A stretch of 64,000 nt of DNA, taken from assembly GCA_026929865.2 (NCBI GenBank), contig CM049404.1:1862501-1926500 (forward strand). Reading direction: 5' to 3'. Each line of letters starts with the position of its first letter. The stretch's first letter is position 1. The translations under genes and the position numbers were made by a program. Of the stretch, positions 1 through 11,290 are shown piece after piece. Below the pieces are notes generated by a model. That model was not told the DNA's origin. It did not search any database and worked only from the letters and a program-made list of their open reading frames with translations. This stretch comes from Hyperoplus lanceolatus (taxonomy: Eukaryota > Chordata > Actinopteri > Uranoscopiformes > Ammodytidae).

Positions 1-69
1 TGTATGATTATTCGTCTGACGGCTTTTGAAAAAATGTCACGAGAAAAACTACACGTCTTGTCGCCTCTG

Positions 70-77
70 TGACGTCA
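70..77. promoter_or_regulatory. CRE-like palindrome upstream of THAP transposase
   Basis: The palindrome TGACGTCA lies about 110 bases upstream of the first ATG of the THAP-transposase gene (188). It matches the CREB/ATF consensus. Its use as a promoter element of the transposon is inferred from position only. No TATA box was seen here. Confidence 0.35.
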
Positions 78-297
78 CCTCAATACACATTCCCTCCACT
101 TCTCGACTGACAGTGCTAATGCTGCGTCTTCTGCATGGATGTTTTACAGTATAAATGGTCTTCTGCCACAATTTGGTAAAGTTAAATATGACAGTGTGTT
201 TTGTACCCGCATGTCACCATTCGAACAAGATGGGCTGTAAATTCTTCAGATTCCCGTCTGATGTTAAATCCAGAAATCGCTGGGTGACACTTATCAG

Positions 298-2551
298 GTA
301 GCCTAAGAGATGTGTGTTGTGTATGTGAATTTTGTATTACATTTTTTGGCGGCAGCTAACATTCATTTTAATATTAAGTTTAGTCTTATTTCCATAATTA
401 TATAATGCTGATTCCAGTACACCCATACCCTTATTATTTCTACACATTAAAAAAGTAGTGAGCCTTCTGGAATTGTGTGAATCTCTGCATTGTGTGCTGT
501 TGCTGATGTTTGCATGGATGGCTCTTAAAATATAACTTGTTCGTGCTAATAGCACAATAAAAAAGTGCTGCTTCAATTATTTTAATTTCAATTTGTATGA
601 TCTATCAGTGCAGTAATCCACAAAATTCCAAAGGCTTTGCATAGGCTATAGCGTTAATCTGAGTGTGCAAGAGTGATTTGGTTTCAGAGTAATGATTAAG
701 TTAGTGAGAAAAGGGATCACAAGTGAGGTTGTTGAGGTGACTTTAATTGGTCATATAATTGTACTGCAAAGTACATTGTTGTAATCCTTATGTAATAAAA
801 TAAATAAAAATAAAAAAAATCAGACAGATCAGGCAGAGTTGAAGGGACCGTCAGCCATGCAGGAAATTCTTTCATTGCTTTGAGGGGTGAATCCGGCCAA
901 TAACTGTTGCTGTTACCATGTGTGAATCTGTCTTTACATTAATAATTTAGTCAACAGTCTCAAACTTGGGTTTTAAGATGGACAGTGATTTTAAATAAGA
1001 TCGGCAAATTGGTGCAGTTGTTAAGTCCAGCTTCTTTCACCTTAGGCGGCTGGGAAAGATGAAACCCTTTCTATCACAAAAGCACTTTGAAACAGGAATT
1101 CGGCCCTTCATTACATCTCGGTTGGATTACTGCAATGCACTCTTCTTTGGAGTCAGCCAGTCCTCCCTCACACATCTCCAGTTAGTCCAGAATGCTGCGG
1201 AAGCGCAGAGGGGATAGAGCTTTCTCTACCGTCGGTCCAAAACTTTGGAACAACCTCCCACTGCACATAGGACAAGCCCCCTCACTGTCCATTTTAAAAA
1301 CTCATCTTAAAACCCATTTCTATTCTATGGCTTTCAACCCAGCATGAGACTTTAGGGCTTTATAAATACAGTTGTGTTGAGTTGAGTCTTTAAATACATT
1401 ATGTTCTGAATTTTTCCCTTTACCTTTTTTGCAGGAACAGCCAAAGCTCCCCAATCAGGACTGGTGCAGTCATTTTCAGCTCAAGTATTTTATTAACTAT
1501 AAAACTGCACATATATTGTGTGTATTAATTAATTGTATTTAACTAATTATTTTTACACCATCCAGACCTCACAAGAACATTTACACACCAAAAATGTAAT
1601 GTAGATTGAGATTTAATGTTTATCACATGAGCTTATGTTTTCTATAATCTTCTATCCTCACATCTTCATGCCATGTTCCTGTGTGTCCTGCTTGCAATAC
1701 CCTGGATTTGTATACCATTTCAAATAAAAGCAGTTTACTGTCTGGCCTTATGCTGTCTTTCTTTCTGAATAAAAAAAATAATGTTTGTATTTGGAATACA
1801 AATCAGTCACATCATTTTAAAGAACACAAGGTGACTTTATTCCCAAAAGTATAGATGACTAACTTACCTGTCTGTATTAGTATTTATGACTTAGAAAAAT
1901 ATGTTAAGTGTGACTGCTATAGATTGAATTACAGAGTGAGGCATTAATTGAAACACCAGGAAAAGTAGTGGCTTGTGCCTTTCACACATGATATGTCTAT
2001 CCTATGAAATGTGTGCTGATATAACATATAGAAGAAAAGGATGGCAACAATATACTGCACGATAGCATCTCCAGGCACACTACCTGATGGGACAATCTTG
2101 AAGTTCATGGTGAGTATCAGGTTTCCACGGTCCCAAGAAGGGCCTAAAGGGAGAAGGAAAAATAAGACTAACACCACTCACTAACAATGTTAACTTACTA
2201 TGTAATCAGTTAAAAATCTGCCTCTTCTATCCGTCATACATCTAGGTGGACACACCAACTTATGAAGAGGCAGATTTTCAAAACGGCTTGTAATGGCTAA
2301 TAACAATCCCACCTTGTGGTATATGTCACCTTAAAAAAATATGAATTATGTACTGACCATGAAGGGAACACTTCCTTTGGTTATCTTCCTTATGTCAAAG
2401 GTCAGTGTGGATCATGGGTCATGTCTTCTTTGATCTGCCTAAATCAAAAGATAAAACACACACACACACCTAATTATAATATACACACACAAGTATACCA
2501 TAGCACTGACAATAGTTACCGGTAATAATTTCTTATCATTTTGTTTTGCAG
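298..2551 (+). other. Intron of THAP transposase gene
   Basis: It is bounded by GTAGCC at 298 and TTTTGCAG ending at 2551, joining a codon split after its second base. It is AT-rich and contains a truncated LINE 3' end (965-1375). Apart from that and a short CA tract near 2457, I see no coding or RNA feature in it. Confidence 0.7.
965..1375 (+). mobile_element. Truncated L2/Rex-like LINE 3' end with internal deletion
   Basis: Conceptual translation gives SRLDYCNALFFGVSQSS, then LQLVQNAA, then a jump to RAFSTVGPKLWNNLP and FKTHLKTHFYSMAF. These are the C-terminal motifs of L2-like reverse transcriptases, also seen in the full-length L2 at 15883-18858. The segment between QNAA and the RAFST block is missing. 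It is a 5'-truncated, internally deleted copy inside the transposase intron. No function is expected. Confidence 0.7.
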
Positions 2552-2670
2552 ACGAGCTGACAAAGAGCCAGACCCAAATTCAAGGGTGTGTAGCTGCCAT
2601 TTCCCTCATGGCAAGGAAAAGGGCCCATCCCTATTTCAGTGGTCAAAAGATGTATTTGGAAGTCCGCCCA

Positions 2671-2728
2671 GCAACAACAGCAGCAGCAACAGCAACAACA
2701 GCAGCAGCAACAACAACAGCAACAGCAA
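2671..2728 (+). repeat. CAA/CAG triplet tract in THAP transposase exon
   Basis: This is a run of about 19 CAN triplets, read as Asn/Ser, Ala/Thr or Gln depending on frame. The coding frame used upstream and the one used downstream differ, so a slip inside this tract is the simplest cause of the first frameshift. Confidence 0.85.
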
Positions 2729-3896
2729 ACCCCAACCACATCAACCATGACCACAATTATCAGAAAGTCACAGTACAGGAACTGGAGGTGCCAGCCGAGC
2801 TTGCAGCTGAGATGCCGGAAGAAGAGGTTTCATGTCCCATGCCACAGAGAAGCATGATAGATCCCATGTACGCTCCAGGAGGCCTCAGTGATGACATAAT
2901 AAGAATGGAGACGGGCCTTGTTTAGAAGGGTGGTGGGGCTGGTCGAGCGGTTCGAGACATCCATCAACTATGCAGCTGGCTGGAAGGTAAAAGGGATGAC
3001 TTTGGAGTCCCAGGTTTTTATGGCCCTGATGAAAGTGCGGCAGAATTACACACATCTGCACCTGACCCAACTCTTTTGTTGCAGCAATGCAACAGTGTCT
3101 AATGTGGTCCAGACCATCTGTCATGTGCTACACACATTGCTATTCAAAAACATCATGGCGACTGTGCCCAGTCGGCATAAAAATCAGAAGAGCATGCCGG
3201 AGACCTTTCTGCCCTCTGCCAGGAACTGCCGCATCATTATTGACTGCACATATATAAAAGTGGCAGCCCCCCAAAAAATGGATGTGGCCAAGATACTGTA
3301 CTCTGCCTACCGTGGAATGCACTCCTTCAAGGTTTTGATTGGTGTTGCGCCCAACGGAGTGATCACCTTTTGTAGTGAACTTTTTCCTGGGGCTGTGTCA
3401 GACAAAGCCATTACGAAGGACTCTGGCTTGCTGGACCAGCTTGTGCCTGGAGATATGGTCCTAGCCGACAAGGGCTTCCTCATCTCCGACATCGTTCCCC
3501 AAGGCGTCAGCGTGAACATTCCTCCATTCCTCAACCATGGAAAGTTCACGGAGAGTGAAGTCAGGGCCACAAGAGATGTAGCACGAAACAGGATACATGT
3601 GGAGAGGGCCAACGCACGGCTGAAGGAATATCGAATCCTCCACCTGATCCCTTACCAGCTAAGGAGCATGGCCACTGTGCTAGTGCAGCTGAGCTGTGCC
3701 TTGGTCAACCTTCAGCAGCCTCTTATCAAAGAGGTAGGCAGCACCTTGATGGAAACTAATTTTTTTTTCATTAACTTTTTTCATTGTATAAATGTTTACT
3801 GTCTGGTGTCAATGTTAATTTTTTAAATTCATCAGAAAGATTGTATGTTTCAGTTTTTGCATTTGTCCTAATTTTCCCCTGCTATCTTGCCCTTTT

Positions 3897-3902
3897 AATA
3901 AA
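3897..3902 (+). promoter_or_regulatory. Polyadenylation signal AATAAA
   Basis: AATAAA lies 71 bases after the transposase stop and is followed by a T-rich stretch, as expected for a cleavage site. It lies between the two convergent genes of the transposon. Confidence 0.5.
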
Positions 3903-4227
3903 TGAGTTTTTTGTTTTGAAATTTGTGACCAAAAAACTGAGTCTGAATGAATCTGTCTAACTTAACACACCTCTATGCCAAAACATTAACTAACGTACTG
4001 TAATGTGACGGTAAATAACTCTTTCCAGTGTGTCCTATTACAATAGATTTTAGTTTACAAGAACTGAAGTAGTATAGTCTGTGTCTGGATCATTAGCTTC
4101 CCTGCTTTTTAAACAGGTACTGACAGGAAACGCGACGTGAACGCTGATCCACTGTTTCCCAAAAAAAAATTGAACATGAACAAAAGAACTGATTGGATAA
4201 AAAAAAACTATATACATATTTTCATAT
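3903..4227. other. Spacer between convergent transposon genes
   Basis: This AT-rich stretch lies between the transposase 3' end and the nuclease stop codon. Nothing else is recognised in it. Confidence 0.5.
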
Positions 4228-5899
4228 TTAGTCCTCTCTACTGATTAAGACAGGGAGAATGTGCTGCCAGTAGAAATGCTCTAGCATGTCAAGTTGTTTT
4301 GTCCATGCTGGGTCTTTGGGGATGGGGATGATAACCGCCTCTTTTGTGGTCCACACAACAAAGAAACACATGTCCCGACCTGTCATGTACAGCTGACCCT
4401 GGACCGGGTGCCAGTATGCATGGGTCTCCTTTAGGGCATACCCCTGCCTCTCCATACGGAGACAAAAGGATGGACTCTCGACAGCCTCAGCGATGGTGGA
4501 GATTCGCTGGCTGTAAGGGCACTTTACCTCAAGCAGGGCCGACGGTCCAACCAGTCAATCGGGTGACGCTCCCAGGATACCTGATTCACTCAGAAAGAGT
4601 CCACAATCAAGCACCTCCACCTGATAGGCTTGTTTAAAGGCTTTCACCCCCTCTGCCTCATTCATGACGCCCCAGTTAACTGCCAGCACACCATCTAAAT
4701 GCTTTCCCCCAAGGATCCTCTTCATGAGGGACGGGCAGGGAGCAGAAGAACGGCGTGAAAGCACAGCACCAAAATTACTGGCAGTCAACCGCCCCTGCCT
4801 GTGCTGATGCCACTGGGGATTTGCCCGTTGTCCCACGGTGGCTGTCTGGATGGCCAGGCGTTGGTCTTCCGTAAGCATAATGGAAGCCAGGACTGCCTCT
4901 TTCCCCCGACCTCTGTGCTCCCTCACCAGCTGAGGCACAGTGGGGAGAGGGTGATGCTGGAGCTGTAGTTCTGGCTCTGGTGACAGCAGCCATGATGTCC
5001 CGCACTGCGTCCCACGAAGTTCCATATGGAACCACTCCATGTCCTCCTCAGTGACGTCCCTGGCCAGAGCATTATAGGTCTTACGCGGGGGATACAGCTC
5101 TGACACTGGCATGGTAACTTTAGTGGAAGCTGGTTTCTTCCACCTGCATTCCACGTCAGTAACGCTGACCTCTCGCATGGCAAAGATTGCCAGAGCTGCT
5201 GCATGACTACATTTAAAGTCTCCCACCGGGCACTCGCAGGAAGACTTTAAAATGCTGCCATCACCACCAAAGGAGATCTGTTAAAACAGGAGGAGGGTAG
5301 AATATTAATCCCATGGTTAGAATGCAATGTAATTTAAATGTTGACAATATCAGCATGAGTAGACGTTGCAATGTGGATATTTCAATGTGGTTTGGATATA
5401 CAGTGGCTTGCATGTTTCTACAGGAAACAACATTAAACAGTCTAAACAGATTCTGAGGACATCGTTAACGTGTTTGCACGGAAGTACAATTATGCATGTA
5501 GCTAGCAGCTAACAGCACAGACACGACAGCACTTAGCTGACTAGTTACATCACTCGTGACTAATGCAGAATGTGTTTTTGCTGACTTGCTTGCTGTGCTG
5601 GGATTGGGAATACAAATGTTAAAGACTCAAGGGAATGGTTAACCTTATGAGTATCACTCGTGTGCTTTACTACAGTACAAGCAATTACCCAACTAGTGCT
5701 ACTTAGCTAGTAGAGTCATAAAACTCACCGAAACCTTGTAACGCCTATCTTTTAGGCTGGTGTGGACAACGCCGACAACCTCCCCACTCGAGTAAGTGAA
5801 ACTCTCCACATGTCCACTTTTGTAGTGGTTTTCGCCACGCTGAAGACTTTTGTCTTGTCCTTGAAAGAAGGCAGTAAAGTGCATTATTGACACAGCCAT
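4228..5899 (-). pseudogene. SWIM zinc finger plus YqaJ-type nuclease, one internal stop
   Basis: Exon 1 is 5899-5729 (57 codons, starts MAVSIMHFTAFFQGQ) with donor GTGAGT. Exon 2 is 5277-4228 after TTTTAACAG. Both junctions are in phase 0, giving 406 codons. Just after the splice, CECPVG followed by KCSH forms a SWIM-type CxC...CxH zinc motif. The second half is a YqaJ/lambda-exonuclease-like PD-(D/E)XK fold: GRLTASNFG, NWGVMNEAEG, GASPD and LEVKCP. The only break is an in-frame TGA (4555-4557) where relatives have Gly in SPDGLV, right between the catalytic Asp and the Glu-x-Lys. Everything downstream stays open to 4228. In this transposon class such a nuclease accompanies the THAP transposase; its exact role in transposition is not established. 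The convergent layout with the plus-strand gene supports one element. Confidence 0.8.
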
Positions 5900-6604
5900 G
5901 TTTCGGAGCTAGTTTTGGTGACGTATATCATAAGCGTCAAGAGCAGCGAAGAGCTGTAGTCCACAAAAGCGCTCTGCACAAAACCTGACCGTATCCAGCT
6001 TCTACTCGCTAAATTGTTCCATTCTTTGCACGAAAAAATACTATCTAAATCCATACAAAACATATGTGTAATCGAAGGCATTTCATGACTGGGACCAGAA
6101 AATAATACATTTCTTTCCATTGACTACCGTTGTAATTTTTCGAGCCGATAGGCCCCATGCCCCGGAAGTAAGGCACTTCCGCTTAACAGCTCTATAGACC
6201 CAACAGCAAGAGTAGTCAGGATGTAGCAAGGTGAGGTGAGCTTGTTGAGATATGAAGATGAGGTCTTAACATCTAAATGTAGACAGCTCTCTGTTGGAAT
6301 CAAGTTAAATAGCAGTACAGACCAGAGGTCTCTGTCTTTTGTGTGGAATTATATTCAATACAAAGTTATGATTTATTGAAACTATACTTGTAATAGATCA
6401 TAATTTTAAATGCTAACGTCTGCATTTTTTTGTGCAAATCGTAATATTGTATTCATTTTTTAATGTTATGTCACTTGTTTTGTAATATGTTTTTATTTTA
6501 TTTTGTGGGTTATTTTCTATCTAAAATAAAATGAAATGTCAAAGACAAACCTATCCAGTTATGTGTGAGTGTATGAACAGTGATGGACCTGACTGCAATG
6601 CAAT
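5900..6604. other. 5' flank of YqaJ gene and unassigned DNA
   Basis: The first 250 bases should hold the nuclease promoter and the right end of the two-gene transposon. I could not find a terminal inverted repeat, and the left end probably lies before base 1. The rest is AT-rich without recognisable features. Confidence 0.4.
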
Positions 6605-6660
6605 GGGGGGCGCCAGCTAAAATCTTGCATAGGGCGCCAAATTGGTTAGGGCCGGCCCTG
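6605..6660 (+). mobile_element. Remnant hAT-type terminus
   Basis: Read on the minus strand the segment starts CAGGGCCGGCCCTAACC and continues into a GGCGCC-rich subterminal region. This is a common form for hAT ends in vertebrates. The matching partner end was not found, so this looks like a solo end or a heavily deleted copy. Confidence 0.4.
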
Positions 6661-7189
6661 TTACCAGCTATAAATGAATTCATTTCGATTTCTAATAATT
6701 ATTCCTGAATTTGTATCCATTATTATCGAAATGAATGTGCAATGAAAAGCATTAGAGATGTGGGATAAATATGCCAAAACTAGGCTATACAGTTTTCTTG
6801 ACATTAAATGCAGATGGCTCAGCTTTGCCTTTAGAGCACGCCTAAGCCAATAGGCATAAAGCAAAGCTTACAGAGCTATCAGCAGCAATATATTAATTTA
6901 CTGTGTTCATTAAATCAATCCAGTGTTAATTTTGGCAGCACATTCTGATTTAGTCTTAGTCTTTTGAATATCACACCATTTAGTCTTAGTCCTATTTAAG
7001 TCATCTAAAATATTTTAGTCTAGTCTTAGTCTACTAAATATAAGCAGATTTTAGTTGACTAAATCTACAGTGGACTTCGTCGACTAAGTGTTTTTCTTCA
7101 TTGAATGGTATTATGGTTTGAATATGCAATACACACACAGATTTAATGGTTGTAATACAAAACATGTATTCTATTTCATTCGTAAGAAT
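6661..7189. other. Unassigned AT-rich DNA
   Basis: It includes several repeats of a TTTAGTCTTAGTC-like word between about 6950 and 7070. No gene is seen. Confidence 0.4.
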
Positions 7190-7816
7190 TAGGGCTGAAT
7201 TAATCACAGAAAAATTAACGCGATTAAAAAAATTAACGCAGATTAATCGCACTTCTATAATAGTGCCCTTTGACCCGGTGCAAAAGGGGTGAGACGATAG
7301 CGCAGCTGCACCTGTAGCCTAGTTTGCGACACGGCCCGCACGGGAGTAAAGAAAGAAGCATAGAGAGGGCTCTATGGACGTTTTATGGGAAGCGTCGGGC
7401 AAATAAGCATGACGGTAGGAAGTTATTTTATGTTATTCTCCGCAGTGTCTGTGCATTATTGATCTAGTGGGTCCCTAATTAACAATGTAGGTTCAAAACT
7501 CTCAGTATCTCTCAATCTTCCGTCTCACTTTTGTTTGCTATCTTAACGCGGCAGTGCAGCGCTGTCTGTTGTGGAAGATAGACAGTCTTCATTTAGCCTG
7601 CTTGTTTTTTTGTGGTTTTAAGTAGAAAATTCGTCAAAGTTGGCTGAGGGGAGGAGACAGAAGTTACGAGAGAGAGAGAGAGAGACCAACTGTAGGCTAT
7701 ACAGCCGTTTATAAACAGGCATAAAAGTGTCATATAAGTATGCGATTAATTTAGATTAATTAATCACAGAGCCTGTAATTAATTAGATTAATTTTTTAAA
7801 TCGCTTGACAGCCCTA
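7190..7816. mobile_element. Non-autonomous hAT element, copy 1 (exact 8-bp TSD)
   Basis: It begins TAGGGCTG and ends CAGCCCTA and is flanked by the exact 8-bp duplication GTAAGAAT (7182-7189 and 7817-7824). Long runs of AATTAATC and ATTAATTAATC motifs occupy both subterminal regions. The middle (about 7255-7620) is shared with the copy at 61265-62063. There is no transposase. The 8-bp TSD and the CAGGGCTG-like ends place it in the hAT superfamily. Confidence 0.85.
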
Positions 7817-8016
7817 GTAAGAATCTCACATATAATCAGTGTACCTGACTGGATAGGTGGGAGGGGGGCTTTAAGAGCCTTTGCCCGGGGGCCCATTATC
7901 TCATGATCCGTCTATGAACCAACTGGATTCCACAATCTTTTTTCTTTTTGCGGGGAGCATGCACAAGCATTATTTATAAAAAATAGAAAATAAAGAAAAT
8001 TAAAAAAATAAGTGGG

Positions 8017-8073
8017 GGGGGGGGCCCATACTAAGTCTTGAAATGGGCCCCGGGATCGTTAAGGCCGCCCCTG
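8017..8073 (+). mobile_element. Remnant hAT-type terminus (GGGCCC-rich)
   Basis: On the minus strand it starts CAGGGGCGGCCTTAACGATC and runs into a GGGCCC-rich subterminal stretch. A related GGGGGCCCATTATCTC segment sits near 7888. The other terminus is not resolved. Confidence 0.4.
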
Positions 8074-8709
8074 GGCAGCAGCAGCAGCATGCAGTTACGT
8101 GCTGATAAAATTGAGCAACTGCGCTTTCCTTTAAGCAACACTGCGGCCGCTGTGTGTGTTCGGACTTCTTTTGCATCAAAGCCTTTTTGATAATAAAATG
8201 AGAGGTTTTAATTGAATGCTGTCCATGCGTCGGAGTTGATTGTTACTTACTCAGGGGGAAAACAGAAACTAACGGAGGGAGGCGGCAGTTTCACTTTGCA
8301 TTCCCTATATAGTTGTGCAGTCAGTTTGGGGACATGGCTCTGTGTATTCAAGCTCGAGACACAGCCTACTACACAAACAGATCGCGGAACTTAGCCGTTC
8401 CCCAAATTTACCTCCCTGTGGATTAACAGCCAATTCTTAATGATCTTTGTGAATCTGGACAAACTTTAAAGTGGAACCAGTTTATATTTACTTTACACAT
8501 TCTGACGTAGTAATAGTTTATTCAAACAGCAGTTTATGGCGTTCATACTTCTAAAGTACCGCCCAACAGTGCTGAAGTACATTGCCCCAAACTCAAATGA
8601 CACGAGGTGAGTGGTAGGCTGGCACATCCGAATTAGCCCATCTTCAAACAATCCCACAATCACGTGATTACAAAATTAATGACACATGTCAATCAGGGAT
8701 TGGCCTGAT

Positions 8710-8717
8710 TATAAAAG
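8710..8717 (+). promoter_or_regulatory. TATA box of Harbinger transposase
   Basis: TATAAAAG lies 40 bases upstream of the transposase ATG (8750). It predicts a very short 5' UTR starting near 8740. Confidence 0.55.
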
Positions 8718-8749
8718 GCCACCCTGTCAGCTTTAAGTGAGGTGTAAAA

Positions 8750-9012
8750 ATGGAAGACACCACTGATGTGGCTGTTGCGATGGCAGCATGGTACACCTTC
8801 AACACCAACAGACGGGACATTTTCCGGAGGAGAGCGCGACTACGTCGAATGGTGGCATTGTGTTCGCAAAGGGTAAGGCAATAATGAATATATTATCTAG
8901 AACATAATTACAATGAACAGTCTATGAACATATAACTGTAACTTTGTATGTTTTATTTGTTAAAATTGTTTGCTTGAGTAAATAATGCAACACACTTAAA
9001 AAATATTGATTT

Positions 9013-9043
<31 letters not shown>

Positions 9044-10140
9044 TTAAATGTTGTCTTTTTGGTAATTCACAGGAACGTGGAACACTATATACAGTGCCCA
9101 ATAATGAGGTCCCCATGCTGCACCTCTATTTGGACCGGTCGAGAGACCTCAGGCCGGACTTCAGGTTGTCCAGGGCATCAATGGATGCGTTGATGATCCT
9201 TTTAAAGAGGGAGAAGAAGCATGGATGGGGGCAGGAGCTTGAGGTCCTCGTTGTTGTTTACTGGCTCGCCCATGGGGTATCGTACAGCGTGGTGTCCAGT
9301 GTCTTTGACATGCCAAAGGCAACTGTGTGTGATGTCGTTCACCAACAAATTGATGCCATCCTGGAGCACAGGGGAAGGGTCATCCAGTTCCCAACACTGG
9401 AACAGTGCGGTGAGGTTGGCAGGGGGTTCGAACTCCTTGCTAACAGCCCAACATTTAGCACCTGCGTTGGGTCCATCGATGGGTGCCATGTAAGGGTAAA
9501 GGCACCGAGTACGCTGGATGCCCAAGATTATTTCAACCGTAAGCTTTTTTTTTTCTGTGCAGCTGCAGGCCATTTGCGACTCGGCAGGAAAGTTCCTGGA
9601 TATTTTTGTTGGTTACCCCGGGTCAGTACATGACACCAGGGTACTTAGAAATAGTTTTTTTTTCACCTCTGCTGCTTATCCACCACCTGGGTTCTTCATT
9701 GTTGGGGATGGTGGCTACCCATGCCTTCAGGCTCCTATCACCCTAATTACCCCTTTCAGGGAGCCTCTGCAAGGACGACTAGAGGCCTGGTTTAACGCTC
9801 GCCATGCCAGGGCAAGATCCATTATCGAAAGAGCCTTTGGGATGATGAAGGCACGCTGGAGGGGGATATTTTCCAAAGCGCTGGAGGTCAGCCACCTCTT
9901 CAGCCCCAAGGTTATTGCGGTGTGTGCCATGCTCCACAATATCTGCATCACTGCTGGGGGGGGGATGTCCTGGAGCCAGCAGTGGAGGAAGATCCAGAGC
10001 CTCCTCAGCTGCCACCGCTTCTTCCTGTGGCAAGAGAGGAGAGTGGAGGTCAGCGTGTGAGGAACAGACTGGCAGCGCATGTCTCTGCCCTGACAGAATG
10101 TCCCATACACCTGCAAGAGCATGATTATTTTGTTGTGTGA
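8750..10140 (+). pseudogene. HARBI1-like Harbinger transposase, two homopolymer frameshifts
   Basis: Exon 1 (8750-8872, 41 codons, MEDTTDVAVAMAAWY) ends at GTAAGG. Exon 2 starts at 9073 after TTCACAG, in phase 0, and reads ERGTLYTVPNNEVPMLHLYL. Typical DDE_Tnp_4 blocks follow: a helix-turn-helix-like SYSVVSSVFDMPKATV, the first Asp in GSIDGCHVRV, the second Asp in VGDGGYPC and the Glu in SIIERAFGMMKARW. The frame changes in a poly-T run near 9546 (FNRK to SVQLQAICDSAGKFLD) and again in a G run near 9955 (LHNICITAGG to DVLEPAVEED). It ends EHDYFVV at 10140. Everything else is open, so both breaks could be real mutations or homopolymer errors in the assembly. The Myb-like helper gene on the opposite strand at 12537-13844 completes a canonical two-gene Harbinger transposon. 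Confidence 0.82.
9013..9043. repeat. (ATCA)n microsatellite in transposase intron
   Basis: Seven to eight tandem ATCA units sit in the short intron of the Harbinger transposase. Confidence 0.85.
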
Positions 10141-10145
10141 ATAAA
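10140..10145 (+). promoter_or_regulatory. Poly(A) signal overlapping transposase stop
   Basis: AATAAA overlaps the TGA stop codon (GTGAATAAACAC), so the 3' UTR would be only a few tens of bases long. Confidence 0.5.
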
Positions 10146-10937
10146 CACTTTCTGTTGAAAAGTGACAACAGTTTTCTTCTATTTTGTTCTATTGATTGCA
10201 ATTGTTGAATGGGTGGACTGTATAAGGCTATTGGGTTAGAGCAGGGTGTCTTCACACAGAGTGTGTGTGGTCTGAAAGGGAAGTAAGCAAGAAACCCTAT
10301 TCACATTAATATCAAATAATATAGGCTACAGCACAAATGATAAAGGAAATAACAGTATTGCCTGAGCATTACTACAGGTAGGTTAAACAAACATACTCCT
10401 TCACTAACACAGTGAAAAACAAACCAATGTGAAGTGGTCAAAAGCGGGAAACATAGAACAAAGGGCTTAATGGCTCATTAACGTGACCGTTACACTAGTA
10501 AACGACCCCAAATTCACACACACACAAAAGATCGCCGAAGAATCGCTAAAGAAATATATATGTCACGGTCGGTAAACATGTTAGGTGCCGTTCACAATGG
10601 ACAAACTCATGTTTTGGTCAATAACGCACACAAACAGACACTACTCCTCCGCTGAACTCTCTGCCTCCATGCTCTCTGCCCCTCTCTGTGCGCATGGAAT
10701 GTCCAGAAAGTAATATGAGCGCGGGCACGGCTAATGCAGGTGCATGAGGGAAGCAGCCTTTCCAACAGCAATGGATGCCTCTGTCTAGATGGTGAATTAA
10801 ATAGGCTTTTCACCTCATTCACCAAGAAAATCAAGATGTTATTGATTATATTTCTATGCGTCCTATAATTTGGTATGTCCATTTCAACATTCAAATTCAT
10901 GCTCGGCCCTTTCAGAAAAAGTGTTTGACAGTGCATC
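10146..10937. other. Spacer inside Harbinger element
   Basis: This unassigned DNA lies between the two convergent Harbinger genes. No gene or clear repeat boundary is seen. Confidence 0.4.
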
Positions 10938-11290
10938 TAAATCAAATAATTTTTATTTGTATAGCCCAATATCACAAATAGACATTTGCCTCAGTGGGCT
11001 TTACATTCCATACAAAATGACACCCTGCCCTTATACTCTTAGCTCGGAGAAAAAACTCCAAGTAAAAAACCCTTTACCAGGATTAAAAAACAATTGAGAA
11101 ATCTCAGGGAGAGTCGACAGAGTAAGGGACCCCTCTCCCAGGACGGACATACTGCAATAGATGTCATAAGTAGATACAATTCACGAAGGAATTTGATCAT
11201 TGACCAGATGCTTACATGGTAATACTAAAGTAAAGTGTGAATAGTGTGGATGCAGGAAGACTGCCACAGAGGGGATCCACACCGTCTCGC
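10938..11290 (+). repeat. Teleost interspersed repeat (TATAGCCCAATATCACAAAT type)
   Basis: It starts with TTTATTTGTATAGCCCAATA, continues through GCCTCAGTGGGCTTTACA and a GAAAAACTCCAAGTAAAAAA block, and ends near the CAGGACGGACATACTGCAATAG block. I recognise this order of words as a common fish interspersed repeat. Its class is not certain. Confidence 0.5.

Larger units (their letters stand above)
188..3826 (+). pseudogene. THAP-domain DDE transposase (ISL2EU/Harbinger-type), frame-broken
   Basis: Exon 1 (188-297) starts with MTVCFVPACHH and holds the first half of a THAP zinc finger. It ends at a GT donor at 298. Exon 2 starts at 2552 after TTTTGCAG and completes the finger with VCSCHF, so the C2CH ligands are present across the splice. 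A run of CAN codons follows (about 2671-2728), then the transposase. The DDE_Tnp_4 catalytic residues are visible as IIDCTYI, LADKGF and HVERANARLK. Reading frame is lost twice, once in the CAN repeat and once near 2912-2920, where METGL passes into RRVVGLVERF in another frame. The rest is open to 3826. A family of DNA transposons pairing a THAP transposase with a YqaJ nuclease is known (ISL2EU), and the convergent nuclease gene at 4228-5899 fits that pairing. The protein would bind the element ends and cut DNA. A splice donor-like GAG/GTAGGC near 3733 could change the C-terminus. Confidence 0.8.

Noticed and set aside
2536..2754. Minus-strand poly-Cys reading frame and plus-strand poly-Gln frame
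   Set aside because: Shadows of the CAA/CAG triplet tract. The coding frame is set by the THAP domain upstream.
8100..8749. Short open frame at 8212-8394 as a gene
   Set aside because: No domain, no splice partner, and it lies in the promoter side of the Harbinger element.
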